DNA of 9,054 nucleotides, from assembly GCA_026983685.1 (NCBI GenBank), contig JALSTO010000243.1, positions 1 through 9,054 of the forward strand. The letters are read 5' to 3'. A program made the position numbers and the translations under genes. Position 1 is the first letter of the stretch, and each line of letters begins with the position of its first letter. Below are positions 1-6,105 of the stretch, piece after piece. The DNA is from Aquificaceae bacterium (GTDB lineage: Bacteria > Aquificota > Aquificia > Aquificales > Aquificaceae). Under the pieces are notes generated by a model, which saw only the letters and a list, made by a program, of their open reading frames with translations, did no database searches and had not been told where the DNA came from.

Positions 1-567
1 AACGAGTCTGTTTCTGAAGAGGTCCCTGTACCTGCCCTCTTCAACCTTTACTATGTTCCCGGTTCTTTCGTAGAGTTCAAGGGCATCAAGCTCTTTAAGG
101 AGTTTGTAGAGCTCACCGCTCGGAGGAGAGAAGCCGAGCCCGAACCTCTCTACAGCCCTTCCCTCAATCCCCCTTCCCTTGAGGTACTCAAGAGCCCCCC
201 TGTCTTCCTTGAGCTTTCCGTGATAGAAATCCGCCACAGCCTCAAGGATTCCGTGGACCTTCCTGTTTTCTTCCGACGGCTCTTTGATGCTAAGCCTTAT
301 GCCATACTTCTTAGCCAGCAAGCGGGCTGCTTCGGTGTAGCTCACGTTCTCACGGAGGGATACGAACTTTATCGCATCACCCCCTACGCCACAGCCAAAG
401 CACTTGAATATCTGTCTGGAGGGAGAGACGTAGAAAGAAGGTGTCCTGTCGGGATGGAATGGACATCTCGCCCTGAAGTTGTTTCCAGCCCTCTCAAGGT
501 TAAGGTAGTCGGAGATGACATCTACAATGTCAAGCTCCTTTCTAAGCTCGTCTATATCTGAGGGCAT
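1..567 (-). CDS. dnaG: DNA primase, N-terminal part (cut by left window edge)
   Basis: This gene runs off the left edge; 189 codons from the start are present, against roughly 500-600 residues for a full primase. DnaG makes the RNA primers for chromosome replication and works with the replicative helicase. The first ~100 residues are the CHC2 zinc-binding domain: RCPFHPDRTPSF at about 34-45 and FKCFGCG at about 54-60 place the zinc ligands at Cys35, His38, Cys56 and Cys59. The segment ending at the edge (GRGIEGRAVERFGLGFSP and onward) is the start of the catalytic-core N-terminal region. The ATG at 567-565 gives the usual primase N-terminus (MPSDIDELRKELDIVDVI). An AAGAGG sits only 2 nt before it, so the ribosome site is poorly spaced. 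It lies 50 bp downstream of purC on the same strand. A TTGACA box in the gap suggests it may also have its own promoter. Confidence 0.95.
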   Translation of the reverse strand, partial: MPSDIDELRKELDIVDVISDYLNLERAGNNFRARCPFHPDRTPSFYVSPSRQIFKCFGCGVGGDAIKFVSLRENVSYTEAARLLAKKYGIRLSIKEPSEENRKVHGILEAVADFYHGKLKEDRGALEYLKGRGIEGRAVERFGLGFSPPSGELYKLLKELDALELYERTGNIVKVEEGRYRDLFRNRLV

Positions 568-578
568 TACCTCTTGAG

Positions 579-606
579 AATTTAAACTCTATCTTGAGAC
601 TGTCAA
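579..606 (-). promoter_or_regulatory. possible dnaG promoter
   Basis: Read on the minus strand, a perfect TTGACA (606-601) is followed by a 16-nt spacer and TAAATT (584-579, four of six matches to TATAAT). Transcription would start about 4-6 nt before the dnaG ATG. The box is in the only gap of the purC-dnaG pair, so dnaG could be expressed apart from purC. This is a consensus match by eye only. Confidence 0.35.
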
Positions 607-617
607 GATCAATTATG

Positions 618-1325
618 TTATGATATACGTTTGAGAATTTTCCTGTAACCTTCAAGGAGGTCTCCCAAGTCAAACCTGAACCTGTCCTTATCAAGCTTCT
701 CCCCTGTCTTCGCATCCCACAGCCTCATGCTGTCGGGCGATATCTCGTCCACTATCCCTACACTCCCGTCAGGGAGTCTTCCAAACTCAAGCTTGAAGTC
801 AACAAGCTTTATACCTTGCTGGGAGAAAAATTCCCTGAGAACATCGTTAACCTTGAGCGCTGTCTCCTTCATCTGGTGTAGGAATTCTATGGGCGCAAGG
901 TTCATAAGTTCAACGTGCTCCTCGCACACGAGGGGGTCGTGAAGCTCGTCGTTCTTGTAAAAGAGTTCAACAAGGGGTTTTCTGAAAACCTCCCCTTCCT
1001 TGAAGCCGAGCCTCTTAACCACACTACCCGCAGCTATGTTCCTGACAACTACCTCAACGGGGAATCTCTCCGCCCTCCAGACGAGCATCTCGTTGTTCGA
1101 CAGCTTCTCAATGAAGTGGGTCTTTATGCCCTTCTTGTGGAGTATCTCAAATATCAGGCTTGATATGGTGTTGTTCAGGGCACCCTTCCCCTTCAGCTCA
1201 GCCCTCTTGACCCCGTCAAAGGCAGTTGCTGTGTCCTTGAAGTGGAGTATCAGCTTGTCAGGGTCATCGGTGAGATAAACGATCTTTGCCTTCCCCTCGT
1301 AGAGGATGTCTCTCTTCTCGGGCAT
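618..1325 (-). CDS. purC: Phosphoribosylaminoimidazole-succinocarboxamide synthase (SAICAR synthetase)
   Basis: PurC joins aspartate to CAIR using ATP to form SAICAR, a late step of de novo purine synthesis in the cytoplasm. From the ATG at 1325 the protein is 235 aa, the normal family length. Visible motifs are YEGKAK near residues 9-14 (nucleotide-binding strand), VEVVVRNIAAGS in the middle, and DEISPDSMRLWD near the C-terminus, the conserved signature that binds metal and substrate. The open frame extends upstream to 1502, but that part is antisense to the BASS gene and adds a non-homologous basic stretch, so it is not coding. An ATG at 1343 (MDYNFRMPEKRD) is possible but less likely. There is no Shine-Dalgarno sequence before ATG 1325. 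A TATAAT ends 6 nt upstream of it, which suggests a leaderless mRNA. dnaG follows 50 bp downstream. Confidence 0.96.
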   Translation of the reverse strand: MPEKRDILYEGKAKIVYLTDDPDKLILHFKDTATAFDGVKRAELKGKGALNNTISSLIFEILHKKGIKTHFIEKLSNNEMLVWRAERFPVEVVVRNIAAGSVVKRLGFKEGEVFRKPLVELFYKNDELHDPLVCEEHVELMNLAPIEFLHQMKETALKVNDVLREFFSQQGIKLVDFKLEFGRLPDGSVGIVDEISPDSMRLWDAKTGEKLDKDRFRFDLGDLLEGYRKILKRIS

Positions 1326-1341
1326 TCTAAAATTATAGTCC
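1326..1341. promoter_or_regulatory. 16-bp divergent promoter between purC and the BASS gene
   Basis: The whole gap between two divergent start codons is 16 bp and AT-rich. On the minus strand TATAAT lies at 1337-1332, 6 nt before the purC ATG. On the plus strand TAAAAT lies at 1328-1333, 8 nt before the BASS ATG. The two hexamers overlap by 2 bp inside the near-palindrome CTAAAATTATAG (1327-1338, 10 of 12 symmetric). I see no good -35 box for either direction; both would fall inside the opposite gene. Neither gene has a Shine-Dalgarno sequence. Confidence 0.45.
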
Positions 1342-2235
1342 ATGAGGACTATCCTCTTTCTCCTTCTGCTCCTGCTCTTCTCGTCCGCTGGACTGCTCTT
1401 CCCTGCCCTCTTCTCCCAGCTTAAGGGGCTCATAGTTCCTCTCCTCGTGCTGATAATGCTGAGCATGGGGATAACACTGACACCCGAGGACTTCGGGCGC
1501 ATCTTCAGAAGACCTTTAATAATCTTCTACGGAGCCTTCCTCCAGTTCAGCGTGATGCCACTTCTCGGTTACGGAGTTGCGAAACTCTTGGGCATGGACA
1601 GGGAGCTGACGGTGGGCTTCGTCCTTGTGGGCTCCGCTCCGGGAGGGACAGCTTCCAACCTCATAACCTTTATCTCTGGGGGTAACCTCCCCTATTCGGT
1701 TTCTATGACTTCCCTCTCAACTTTGCTTTCGCCCCTCCTTACTCCCTTCTGGACCTGGCTCCTCGCCGGGAAGTTCGTTCCCGTTCCCTTCTCTGGAATG
1801 GCTTTAACTACCCTCAAGATAGTTGTCCTGCCTGTGATAGGGGGGATGCTCCTGAGGGCTCTGCTGAGGGAGAGGGTTGAGAGGCTTGAGCCCTTGCTTC
1901 CCTATCTCTCAATATCCGCGATATCCTTCATAATAGCGGTTATATTCGCCCTCAACAGAAACAGGCTTGAAGAGATCTCTCTCCTCACTCTCATAGGTGT
2001 TCTCCTTCACAACCTGTCGGGCTTTATTTTGGGTTATGCCTTCGGGAGGTTCGTTGGACTTGACAGGAAGCTTTCCAAGACCCTTTCCATAGAAGTGGGT
2101 ATGCAGAATTCAGGGCTTTCAACGGTCCTTGCACTCAAGTTCTTCTCTTACATCTCAGCTCTACCATCCGCTGTATTCAGTCTATCCCAAAACATCCTCG
2201 GTGTCCTCCTCTCCGGTCTATTCAGGAGGCTCTAA
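1342..2235 (+). CDS. Bile acid:sodium symporter (BASS/SBF) family transporter
   Basis: A 297-aa inner-membrane protein made almost entirely of hydrophobic helices, about ten in all, as in the BASS fold. These carriers import organic anions with Na+. Signature segments are GSAPGGTASN at 97-106, YSVSMTSLSTLLSPLLTP at 118-135 and EVGMQNSGL at 251-259. Matched to the Neisseria ASBT structure with a constant offset of 9, the Na+-site residues are all present: Gln68, Ser105, Asn106, Ser119, Thr123, Glu251, Met254 and Gln255. Na+ coupling is therefore likely. The substrate cannot be read from sequence; pantoate, pyruvate and other organic acids are known for relatives, and bile acid itself is improbable here. 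ATG 1342 gives a sensible first helix. The gene stands alone on the plus strand, with no Shine-Dalgarno sequence, divergent from purC, and its stop overlaps the DUF481 stop. Confidence 0.93.
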   Translation: MRTILFLLLLLLFSSAGLLFPALFSQLKGLIVPLLVLIMLSMGITLTPEDFGRIFRRPLIIFYGAFLQFSVMPLLGYGVAKLLGMDRELTVGFVLVGSAPGGTASNLITFISGGNLPYSVSMTSLSTLLSPLLTPFWTWLLAGKFVPVPFSGMALTTLKIVVLPVIGGMLLRALLRERVERLEPLLPYLSISAISFIIAVIFALNRNRLEEISLLTLIGVLLHNLSGFILGYAFGRFVGLDRKLSKTLSIEVGMQNSGLSTVLALKFFSYISALPSAVFSLSQNILGVLLSGLFRRL

Positions 2236-2945
2236 AAGTCAATTATCAGTGAAGTTGAGAAGGTCGTGTCTATCTTCTTAACCTCAGGGCTCGGGGGTTT
2301 GTTCTGGTAGGCAACTTTGTAACCAACACCGAGGGAGAGATGCTCGTTTACCTTAGCCTCCAGGGAGGTCTCGGAGTTCACAAAGTAGGTCTCAGTATCG
2401 GAGAGGTTGAGTATATAGCTGAGGTCCTCCTTGAGCTTTAGGTTCTCAAGTATCTTCCACTGGTAGTAGAGCTCAGCCTTGAGGGTTGAGTAGTTGTCTA
2501 TGCCGTCATTCTCTATCCTGTTGTAGTAGTAAAGGGTTGAGAGAAGGGTTTTTAGCTCCTGTCTCTCAGTTCTCAGGACATCGTAACCCACACCGGGTCC
2601 CCCGTTCCACTTGTATTCGTATCCCGAGAACTTATCCCTCTCGTAGCCCGCAGTCAAGAAGCCAAAGAACCTATTGGTGAAAAGCCTTTCCCATCTGCCG
2701 TTTACATCAAGTCTGTTCGCTGTCTCGCTTCCCTCCTGAGTTGCGTAAAGGGCAGAGTTTTTCAGATAGAGCCTGTTTACTTCTCCTTCTCTCTTTATCT
2801 CCAGCTTCTCGGAGAAGGTCTGGGTCTTCGTATTACCGTCGGTTCTGACGAAGGAGAGCTCAACGTGGGCGGACCATAGCTTCTGGACTGTTTCTTCAGC
2901 CCAGGTTAAGGCGGTTATCAGCAGGAGTCCGAGGAGAGGTATCAT
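2232..2945 (-). CDS. DUF481-family outer-membrane-type beta-barrel protein
   Basis: This protein is 237 aa from ATG 2945. It begins with a hydrophobic stretch ending ALTWA before EE, which reads as a signal peptide with cleavage after about residue 16. The rest is alternating polar and aromatic strands (for example AHVELSFVRTDGNTKTQTFS, GYERDKFSGYEYKWNGGPGVGY, TLKAELYYQWK), typical of DUF481/YdiY proteins. The last residue is Phe (STSLIIDF), the usual ending of outer-membrane beta-barrels that use the Bam machinery. The family's role is unknown. The frame also allows an upstream TTG at 2972, which would add an Arg-containing n-region; an ATG start after a 16-nt gap is the simpler choice, though its ribosome site is weak. 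A TATAAT at 2961-2956 might give it a private transcript. It is last in the minus-strand block. Confidence 0.82.
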   Translation of the reverse strand: MIPLLGLLLITALTWAEETVQKLWSAHVELSFVRTDGNTKTQTFSEKLEIKREGEVNRLYLKNSALYATQEGSETANRLDVNGRWERLFTNRFFGFLTAGYERDKFSGYEYKWNGGPGVGYDVLRTERQELKTLLSTLYYYNRIENDGIDNYSTLKAELYYQWKILENLKLKEDLSYILNLSDTETYFVNSETSLEAKVNEHLSLGVGYKVAYQNKPPSPEVKKIDTTFSTSLIIDF

Positions 2946-2961
2946 GGATTCCGCAATTATA

Positions 2962-3174
2962 TCACTCCTCAAGCCTCTTCATGTCCCTGTAGGCATTGAG
3001 AAAACCTGACACTATCCCGATGAAGAAGAAGATGAGGAGCCCCCAGGGGCTCGTTCTTATCCCCAGCCATCTTTCCATTCCGTAGTCCACGAAGTAGCCA
3101 ACCAAGAGCCCGGCTATTATCCCTCCAAGGAGGTTGAGCCCCACGGTCATTGCGGATATATCCTTAGGTCTCAT
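2962..3174 (-). CDS. AtpZ/AtpI-like two-helix membrane protein
   Basis: This 70-aa protein begins MRPKDISAMTVGLNLLGG and carries two membrane helices (about 9-30 and 42-62). The pattern GLNLLGGIIAGLLVGYFVD followed by SPWGLLIFFFIGIVSGF is that of the small protein often encoded first in atp operons (AtpZ/AtpI, 'ATPase_gene1'). That protein is thought to help c-ring assembly, or in alkaliphilic Bacillus to take up Mg2+/Ca2+. Here no ATP synthase genes are nearby; the upstream neighbour is a Na+/Ca2+-type exchanger, which makes a cation role attractive, though this is inference. I chose ATG 3174 because it has GGAG 8 nt upstream and its ATGA overlaps the exchanger stop. An in-frame ATG at 3180 and a TTG at 3195 are possible but worse placed. 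Confidence 0.82.
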   Translation of the reverse strand: MRPKDISAMTVGLNLLGGIIAGLLVGYFVDYGMERWLGIRTSPWGLLIFFFIGIVSGFLNAYRDMKRLEE

Positions 3175-4145
3175 CTCCATATCTCCATATACCAAGAATA
3201 GACCGCGTAGAGGACGTATATGACGAGAAAAAAGCCCGCCTCTATCCTTGATACAGTGTATCTGCTCCCCGTATAGTTGGACAGGAGTAAGAAGAAGGTT
3301 GCAATGAGGAGAAGGGAGAGGTCCTTAAAGACCCTCTCGGGTACGGGTATCGGGTTTATCAGGGCGCTCGTCCCCAGGACAAGAGATATATTGAATATAT
3401 TTGAGCCTGCGACATTCCCGAGGGCAATATCTGAGTTCCCCCTGTAGGCAGCTACAGCGGAGGTTGTGAGCTCCGGGAGGGAGGTCCCGATCGCTATCAG
3501 GAAGAGCCCTATTATCACCTGACTGACCCCGAGAGCTGTAGCCAAGCTAACCCCACCGTCCACTGTCCACTCGGATCCCAGGAAAAGCCCCACAAACCCT
3601 AAGAGTATGAAGAGGATAGCCTTAATAAAACCGAGTCTCTTTCCCTCATCGTCAATCTTCTCCCTCTCAAGGAAGGCTGCGAGGAAGTAAAGGTAGCCGA
3701 CAAAGGTTGTCATCAGGACGAGTCCCTCTGAGCGGGATATCAGTGCCACGGATGCACCGTCAAGGACCCTGTCGGATACCAGGGCGAAGAGAAGGACTAT
3801 GCTAAGGAAGTTCAGGGGTATCTCCTTCTTCACAAAGGTCCTGTGGATTGAAAGAGGTCTTATGAGACCTGCGACACCCAGTATGAGAAGTATGTTCGCT
3901 ATGTTTGAGCCTATCACGTTCCCAAGGGTTATCTCTGAAGCGCCCTTCAGGCTCGCCTGAACGTTCACCGTTAGTTCGGGAAGAGAGGTGCCGAAGGCAA
4001 CGAGGGTGAGTCCTATTACGAACTCTGGTATCCCTGCCCTCCTTGCGAGCGAGGAAGACCCTTCTATCAACACATCTGCCCCCTTCACGATGAAGGATAT
4101 ACCCGCTACGAGTTTTATGAGGCTGATGAGTATATCTTTTTCCAT
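3171..4145 (-). CDS. Na+/Ca2+ exchanger-family (CaCA, YrbG-like) membrane antiporter
   Basis: A 324-aa inner-membrane protein of about ten helices with the duplicated CaCA fold. The two alpha repeats are plain: GTSLPELTVNVQ at 52-63 with LGNVIGSNIANI ending near 85, and GTSLPELTTSAV at 220-231 with LGNVAGSNIFNI ending near 253. Glu57 and Glu225 are the paired ion-binding glutamates. By spacing from NCX_Mj, Asn84 matches Asn81, and Asn252 sits where NCX_Mj has Asp240. Such proteins exchange Ca2+ for Na+ or H+; the exact ions cannot be read here. The ATG at 4145 lies inside the end of the upstream gene (31-nt overlap) and has only a weak ribosome site (GAAGA), so it probably depends on translation of that gene. 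The AtpZ-like gene follows with a 4-nt overlap. Confidence 0.93.
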   Translation of the reverse strand: MEKDILISLIKLVAGISFIVKGADVLIEGSSSLARRAGIPEFVIGLTLVAFGTSLPELTVNVQASLKGASEITLGNVIGSNIANILLILGVAGLIRPLSIHRTFVKKEIPLNFLSIVLLFALVSDRVLDGASVALISRSEGLVLMTTFVGYLYFLAAFLEREKIDDEGKRLGFIKAILFILLGFVGLFLGSEWTVDGGVSLATALGVSQVIIGLFLIAIGTSLPELTTSAVAAYRGNSDIALGNVAGSNIFNISLVLGTSALINPIPVPERVFKDLSLLLIATFFLLLSNYTGSRYTVSRIEAGFFLVIYVLYAVYSWYMEIWR

Positions 4146-4756
4146 GTGTCTTCAAGTATTTTAAACCTCTCCTCGGACAGCTTTTTTAAAGACTTTTCCG
4201 CCGAAGAGTTCAGGAAGTTTCCGAGCTCTTCTTCAAGTCTGTGTAAATACTTCCGAAACAGCTTCCTGTTTTCAGGTCTCTCCGCCTGGAGCTTGTGCCC
4301 TCCCTCCATCAGACCCTCGGGGAAATACCAGTCCTTGAACCACATAAAACCTCTCCTTGCCAGCTCAAAGCCGAGCCTTGAGAGAGCCGGGGGAACACCG
4401 GCGGACAGCTCCCTGACCGTATCCATATCGTCGTAGTATTCAACGAAGAGCCTTCCCGTCAGGGGAGAGAAGAGGTCAAGAACCTTTGACTCTACGTTTG
4501 AACCGAAGTAAGGAACGCCCAGAACCTCCTTAGCTATTCCGAAGAGTTCAACCCAGTCCCTGTATTCCGCCCTCCCGAGAAAGACCTTTGCGTGGAGCAG
4601 GTGAGCCTTTTTGCTACCTTTCAGCAGACTCAGGTCAAGGTTAAACTCCTGGGCAAACCTCCCCCTCTTAGGCTCTCCACACACAAGGACAAAGCCGTCC
4701 GTCTCTATACCTCTTCTGAGCTTCTCTATCAGGTTCTTCAGCTCCTCTTCTCTCAT
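4115..4756 (-). CDS. Hypothetical protein, possibly DUF1122 family
   Basis: A 213-aa soluble protein without signal peptide or membrane helix. Its features are an N-terminal helix (MREEELKNLIEKLRRGIE), a strand with Cys (FVLVCGEPKRGRFAQEF), HLLHAKVFLGRAEYRDWVEL and VPYFGSNVESKVLDLFSPL. Next come FVEYYDD, a Trp-rich segment FMWFKDWYFPEG, and a charged helical tail (residues ~155-210). The compact alpha/beta layout recalls the DUF1122 proteins of Aquifex and thermophilic archaea; this is from memory and uncertain, and no function is claimed. I chose ATG 4756 over TTG 4762 because GGGGA lies 6 nt upstream of the ATG. The gene follows the lipoate ligase with a 3-nt gap at most (the ligase stop ends at 4759) and overlaps the exchanger start by 31 nt, so it is co-translated with both. 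Confidence 0.7.
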   Translation of the reverse strand: MREEELKNLIEKLRRGIETDGFVLVCGEPKRGRFAQEFNLDLSLLKGSKKAHLLHAKVFLGRAEYRDWVELFGIAKEVLGVPYFGSNVESKVLDLFSPLTGRLFVEYYDDMDTVRELSAGVPPALSRLGFELARRGFMWFKDWYFPEGLMEGGHKLQAERPENRKLFRKYLHRLEEELGNFLNSSAEKSLKKLSEERFKILEDTWKKIYSSAS

Positions 4757-4758
4757 TC

Positions 4759-5808
4759 TCAATCCCCATAGATAGCTATCAGGAGGTCTTCAACCTCAAC
4801 GCCCGGGAACTCAATCTCCTCCCTTCCCATGAAGTCCTCAACTACTTTCTCTATGGCTTCTCTCTCAAAAGGTGTGCCTACGAGAAGGCTCTCAAGCTCT
4901 CTCAGAGAACTCCTCGGGTAGAGGGTGAAGTCCCCCCTTATCCTGACCTCCTCTATTACCCCATTCCCTATGTGAACCTCAGCCCTGAGCAGTCCTCCCC
5001 TCGCCTTGTGAAGTCCGTTCCTAACGAATACGCCCTCCCTTATCTTTATAGCCCTGTGCTTTCTGCCCGTGTCTTCCAGAAGAACTTCCTCAGAGGTAAA
5101 TTCTTCTTTAAGTTTTTCCGCTAAAGAGACCGCCTCCGGCGGTAATTCTCCCTCACCCTCAAAATCAACTACCTTTGAGAACTCCTCAATGAGCACCTCC
5201 TCCACCTCTTCGTAGCTCGGGAGTCTCCCTGTCTCTCTCTCAACCCAGCTTATGTTCTCCTCAAGGCTCTTGTAGAGCTTGTCCCTGAACTTCTCCTCAG
5301 GAACCCTGAAGAGTTCGGACATCAGCCTTGTGTTGAACCTGAGAAGCAAACCACCCACGAAGACGAAGAACTCCCCTATATCCGCTGCACCTTGCCCGCT
5401 TATCTTCCTCTTGCCCTCCTTTACAACTATGTCGTTTATGGGTCTGTATTCGGTCTCCACACCGAGCCTTTTGTAGGTGTTTATTACCGGCTGGGAGAAC
5501 TTTCTGTATGCTTCCTCTATCTTGAATGGAAGCTTTCCCTGATTTCGCCTGAGAATCAGCTGATAGAAGACCTGGTTCTCGTCAAGGAGGACAGCCCCGC
5601 CTCCTACCTCACGTCTTATAACGGGTATTCCCTTTCGCCTGCACCTTTCAAGGTCAATTATCTCCTCCGTTCTGTCAAAGTAGCCGACGCTTATGTAGGT
5701 CTCCGCAGGAGAGGTTACTATCAGACCCTCGTATCCGAGCCGTGCCATCGCGTGGAACAGGGTTATGGAGCGAAGGCTATCAAGCCTGCCCGCCCTGTAG
5801 ATTTTCAT
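4759..5808 (-). CDS. Lipoate-protein ligase A family protein with C-terminal accessory domain
   Basis: At 349 aa this matches the two-domain lipoate-protein ligases. These activate lipoate with ATP and attach it to lysine on carrier proteins (GcvH, 2-oxoacid dehydrogenase E2, or sulfur-oxidation LbpA). The catalytic part, about 1-215, shows VIRREVGGGAVLLDEN at 63-78, matching the RRxxGGG lipoyl-AMP loop. It also has INDIVV at 124-129 and RKISGQGA at 134-141 with the likely catalytic Lys135. The C-terminal ~100 residues (KHRAIKIREGVFVRNGLHK..., AEVHIGNGVIEEVRIRGDF) are the accessory (LplB-like) domain. The usual HHGT segment reads FVGG here. No LipM-type catalytic Cys is seen after the lysine motif, so a ligase is preferred over an octanoyltransferase. 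Aquificaceae with the sHdr sulfur pathway use a two-domain sLpl(AB); this is a candidate by inference. ATG 5808 overlaps the preceding 37-aa stop and has no clear Shine-Dalgarno sequence. Confidence 0.87.
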   Translation of the reverse strand: MKIYRAGRLDSLRSITLFHAMARLGYEGLIVTSPAETYISVGYFDRTEEIIDLERCRRKGIPVIRREVGGGAVLLDENQVFYQLILRRNQGKLPFKIEEAYRKFSQPVINTYKRLGVETEYRPINDIVVKEGKRKISGQGAADIGEFFVFVGGLLLRFNTRLMSELFRVPEEKFRDKLYKSLEENISWVERETGRLPSYEEVEEVLIEEFSKVVDFEGEGELPPEAVSLAEKLKEEFTSEEVLLEDTGRKHRAIKIREGVFVRNGLHKARGGLLRAEVHIGNGVIEEVRIRGDFTLYPRSSLRELESLLVGTPFEREAIEKVVEDFMGREEIEFPGVEVEDLLIAIYGD

Positions 5809-5918
5809 CGTAAAGCTTTCTTATTAGCCAGCGACCTGTAAATGAGTATTAGGAGCACAGCAAAGGACAGACCACTTACGCCCAGCATGACCAAAAAGGT
5901 ATTTATGTCAATCTCCAT
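5805..5918 (-). CDS. 37-aa single-helix membrane protein (copy B)
   Basis: A short ORF, ATG 5918 to TGA 5805, encoding 37 aa: a short acidic N-terminus (MEIDINTF), one hydrophobic helix at about 8-27, then a basic tail (SLANKKALR). It is well supported as a gene. GGAGG at 5931-5927 lies 8 nt before the ATG, the start overlaps the end of the 65-aa gene by 11 nt, and its stop forms an ATGA overlap with the lipoate ligase start. The topology should be N-out, C-in by the positive-inside rule. It resembles the other 37-aa protein at 6450-6563 in length, in a [D/N]TF motif before the helix, and in its position after a two-helix gene. Function is unknown; comparable tiny proteins act as subunits of membrane complexes or as membrane toxins, and nothing here decides between these. 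Confidence 0.75.
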   Translation of the reverse strand: MEIDINTFLVMLGVSGLSFAVLLILIYRSLANKKALR

Positions 5919-6105
5919 CGTGCTTGCCTCCTACGTATATTAGGATAGAGCCAAGTGTTAGGAAGGACAACCAGAGAAATACGCCTACGATTGCGGTACT
6001 TAACTTTATGGAACCTTCAAGACCAAACTTTACCAACGCAAAGGCTATGATGGCTAAACCTATAGCAAGAAAGTGTTTCCCTATTTCTAAGAGAACCCTC
6101 CCCAT
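5908..6105 (-). CDS. 65-aa two-helix membrane protein (copy B)
   Basis: From ATG 6105 the protein is 65 aa. It has two hydrophobic helices, about 11-28 (HFLAIGLAIIAFALVKFG) and 35-59, joined by a short loop (LEGSIKLS), with a charged end (GGKHDGD). The N-terminal ELxGK-type motif (EIGKHFLAIG, residues 7-16) aligns with [10 protein letters not shown] in the 64-aa protein at 6563-6757, sharing E, G, K, L and G at the same spacing. I read the two as diverged paralogues. The frame opens with TTG 6108, but ATG 6105 is preferred; it overlaps the stop of the 111-aa gene by one base (TGATG) and has GAAGGGA upstream. The role is unknown. Confidence 0.78.
   Translation of the reverse strand: MGRVLLEIGKHFLAIGLAIIAFALVKFGLEGSIKLSTAIVGVFLWLSFLTLGSILIYVGGKHDGD
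5927..5931 (-). promoter_or_regulatory. Ribosome binding site of the 37-aa gene (copy B)
   Basis: GGAGG on the minus strand, 8 nt before ATG 5918. It is one of the strongest ribosome sites in the window and is the main reason to accept this very short ORF. Confidence 0.75.

Noticed and set aside
220..561. Plus-strand 113-aa open frame
   Set aside because: It lies wholly antisense to the dnaG zinc domain, which has intact motifs; the plus-strand product shows no family features.
568..617. Intrinsic terminator between purC and dnaG
   Set aside because: No GC-rich hairpin followed by a T run was found in these 50 bases on either strand.
1326..1502. Upstream extension of the purC frame to 1502
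   Set aside because: It is antisense to the BASS gene, adds a basic low-complexity stretch (SRSRRRKR) not found in PurC, and the shorter protein has the family length.
3802..4155. Minus-strand 117-aa frame in the exchanger gene
   Set aside because: Out-of-frame shadow of the exchanger's first alpha repeat; the composition is rich in Arg, His and Thr with no coherent domain.
5392..5841. Plus-strand 149-aa open frame
   Set aside because: Antisense to the lipoate ligase, whose catalytic motifs occupy the same bases on the minus strand.
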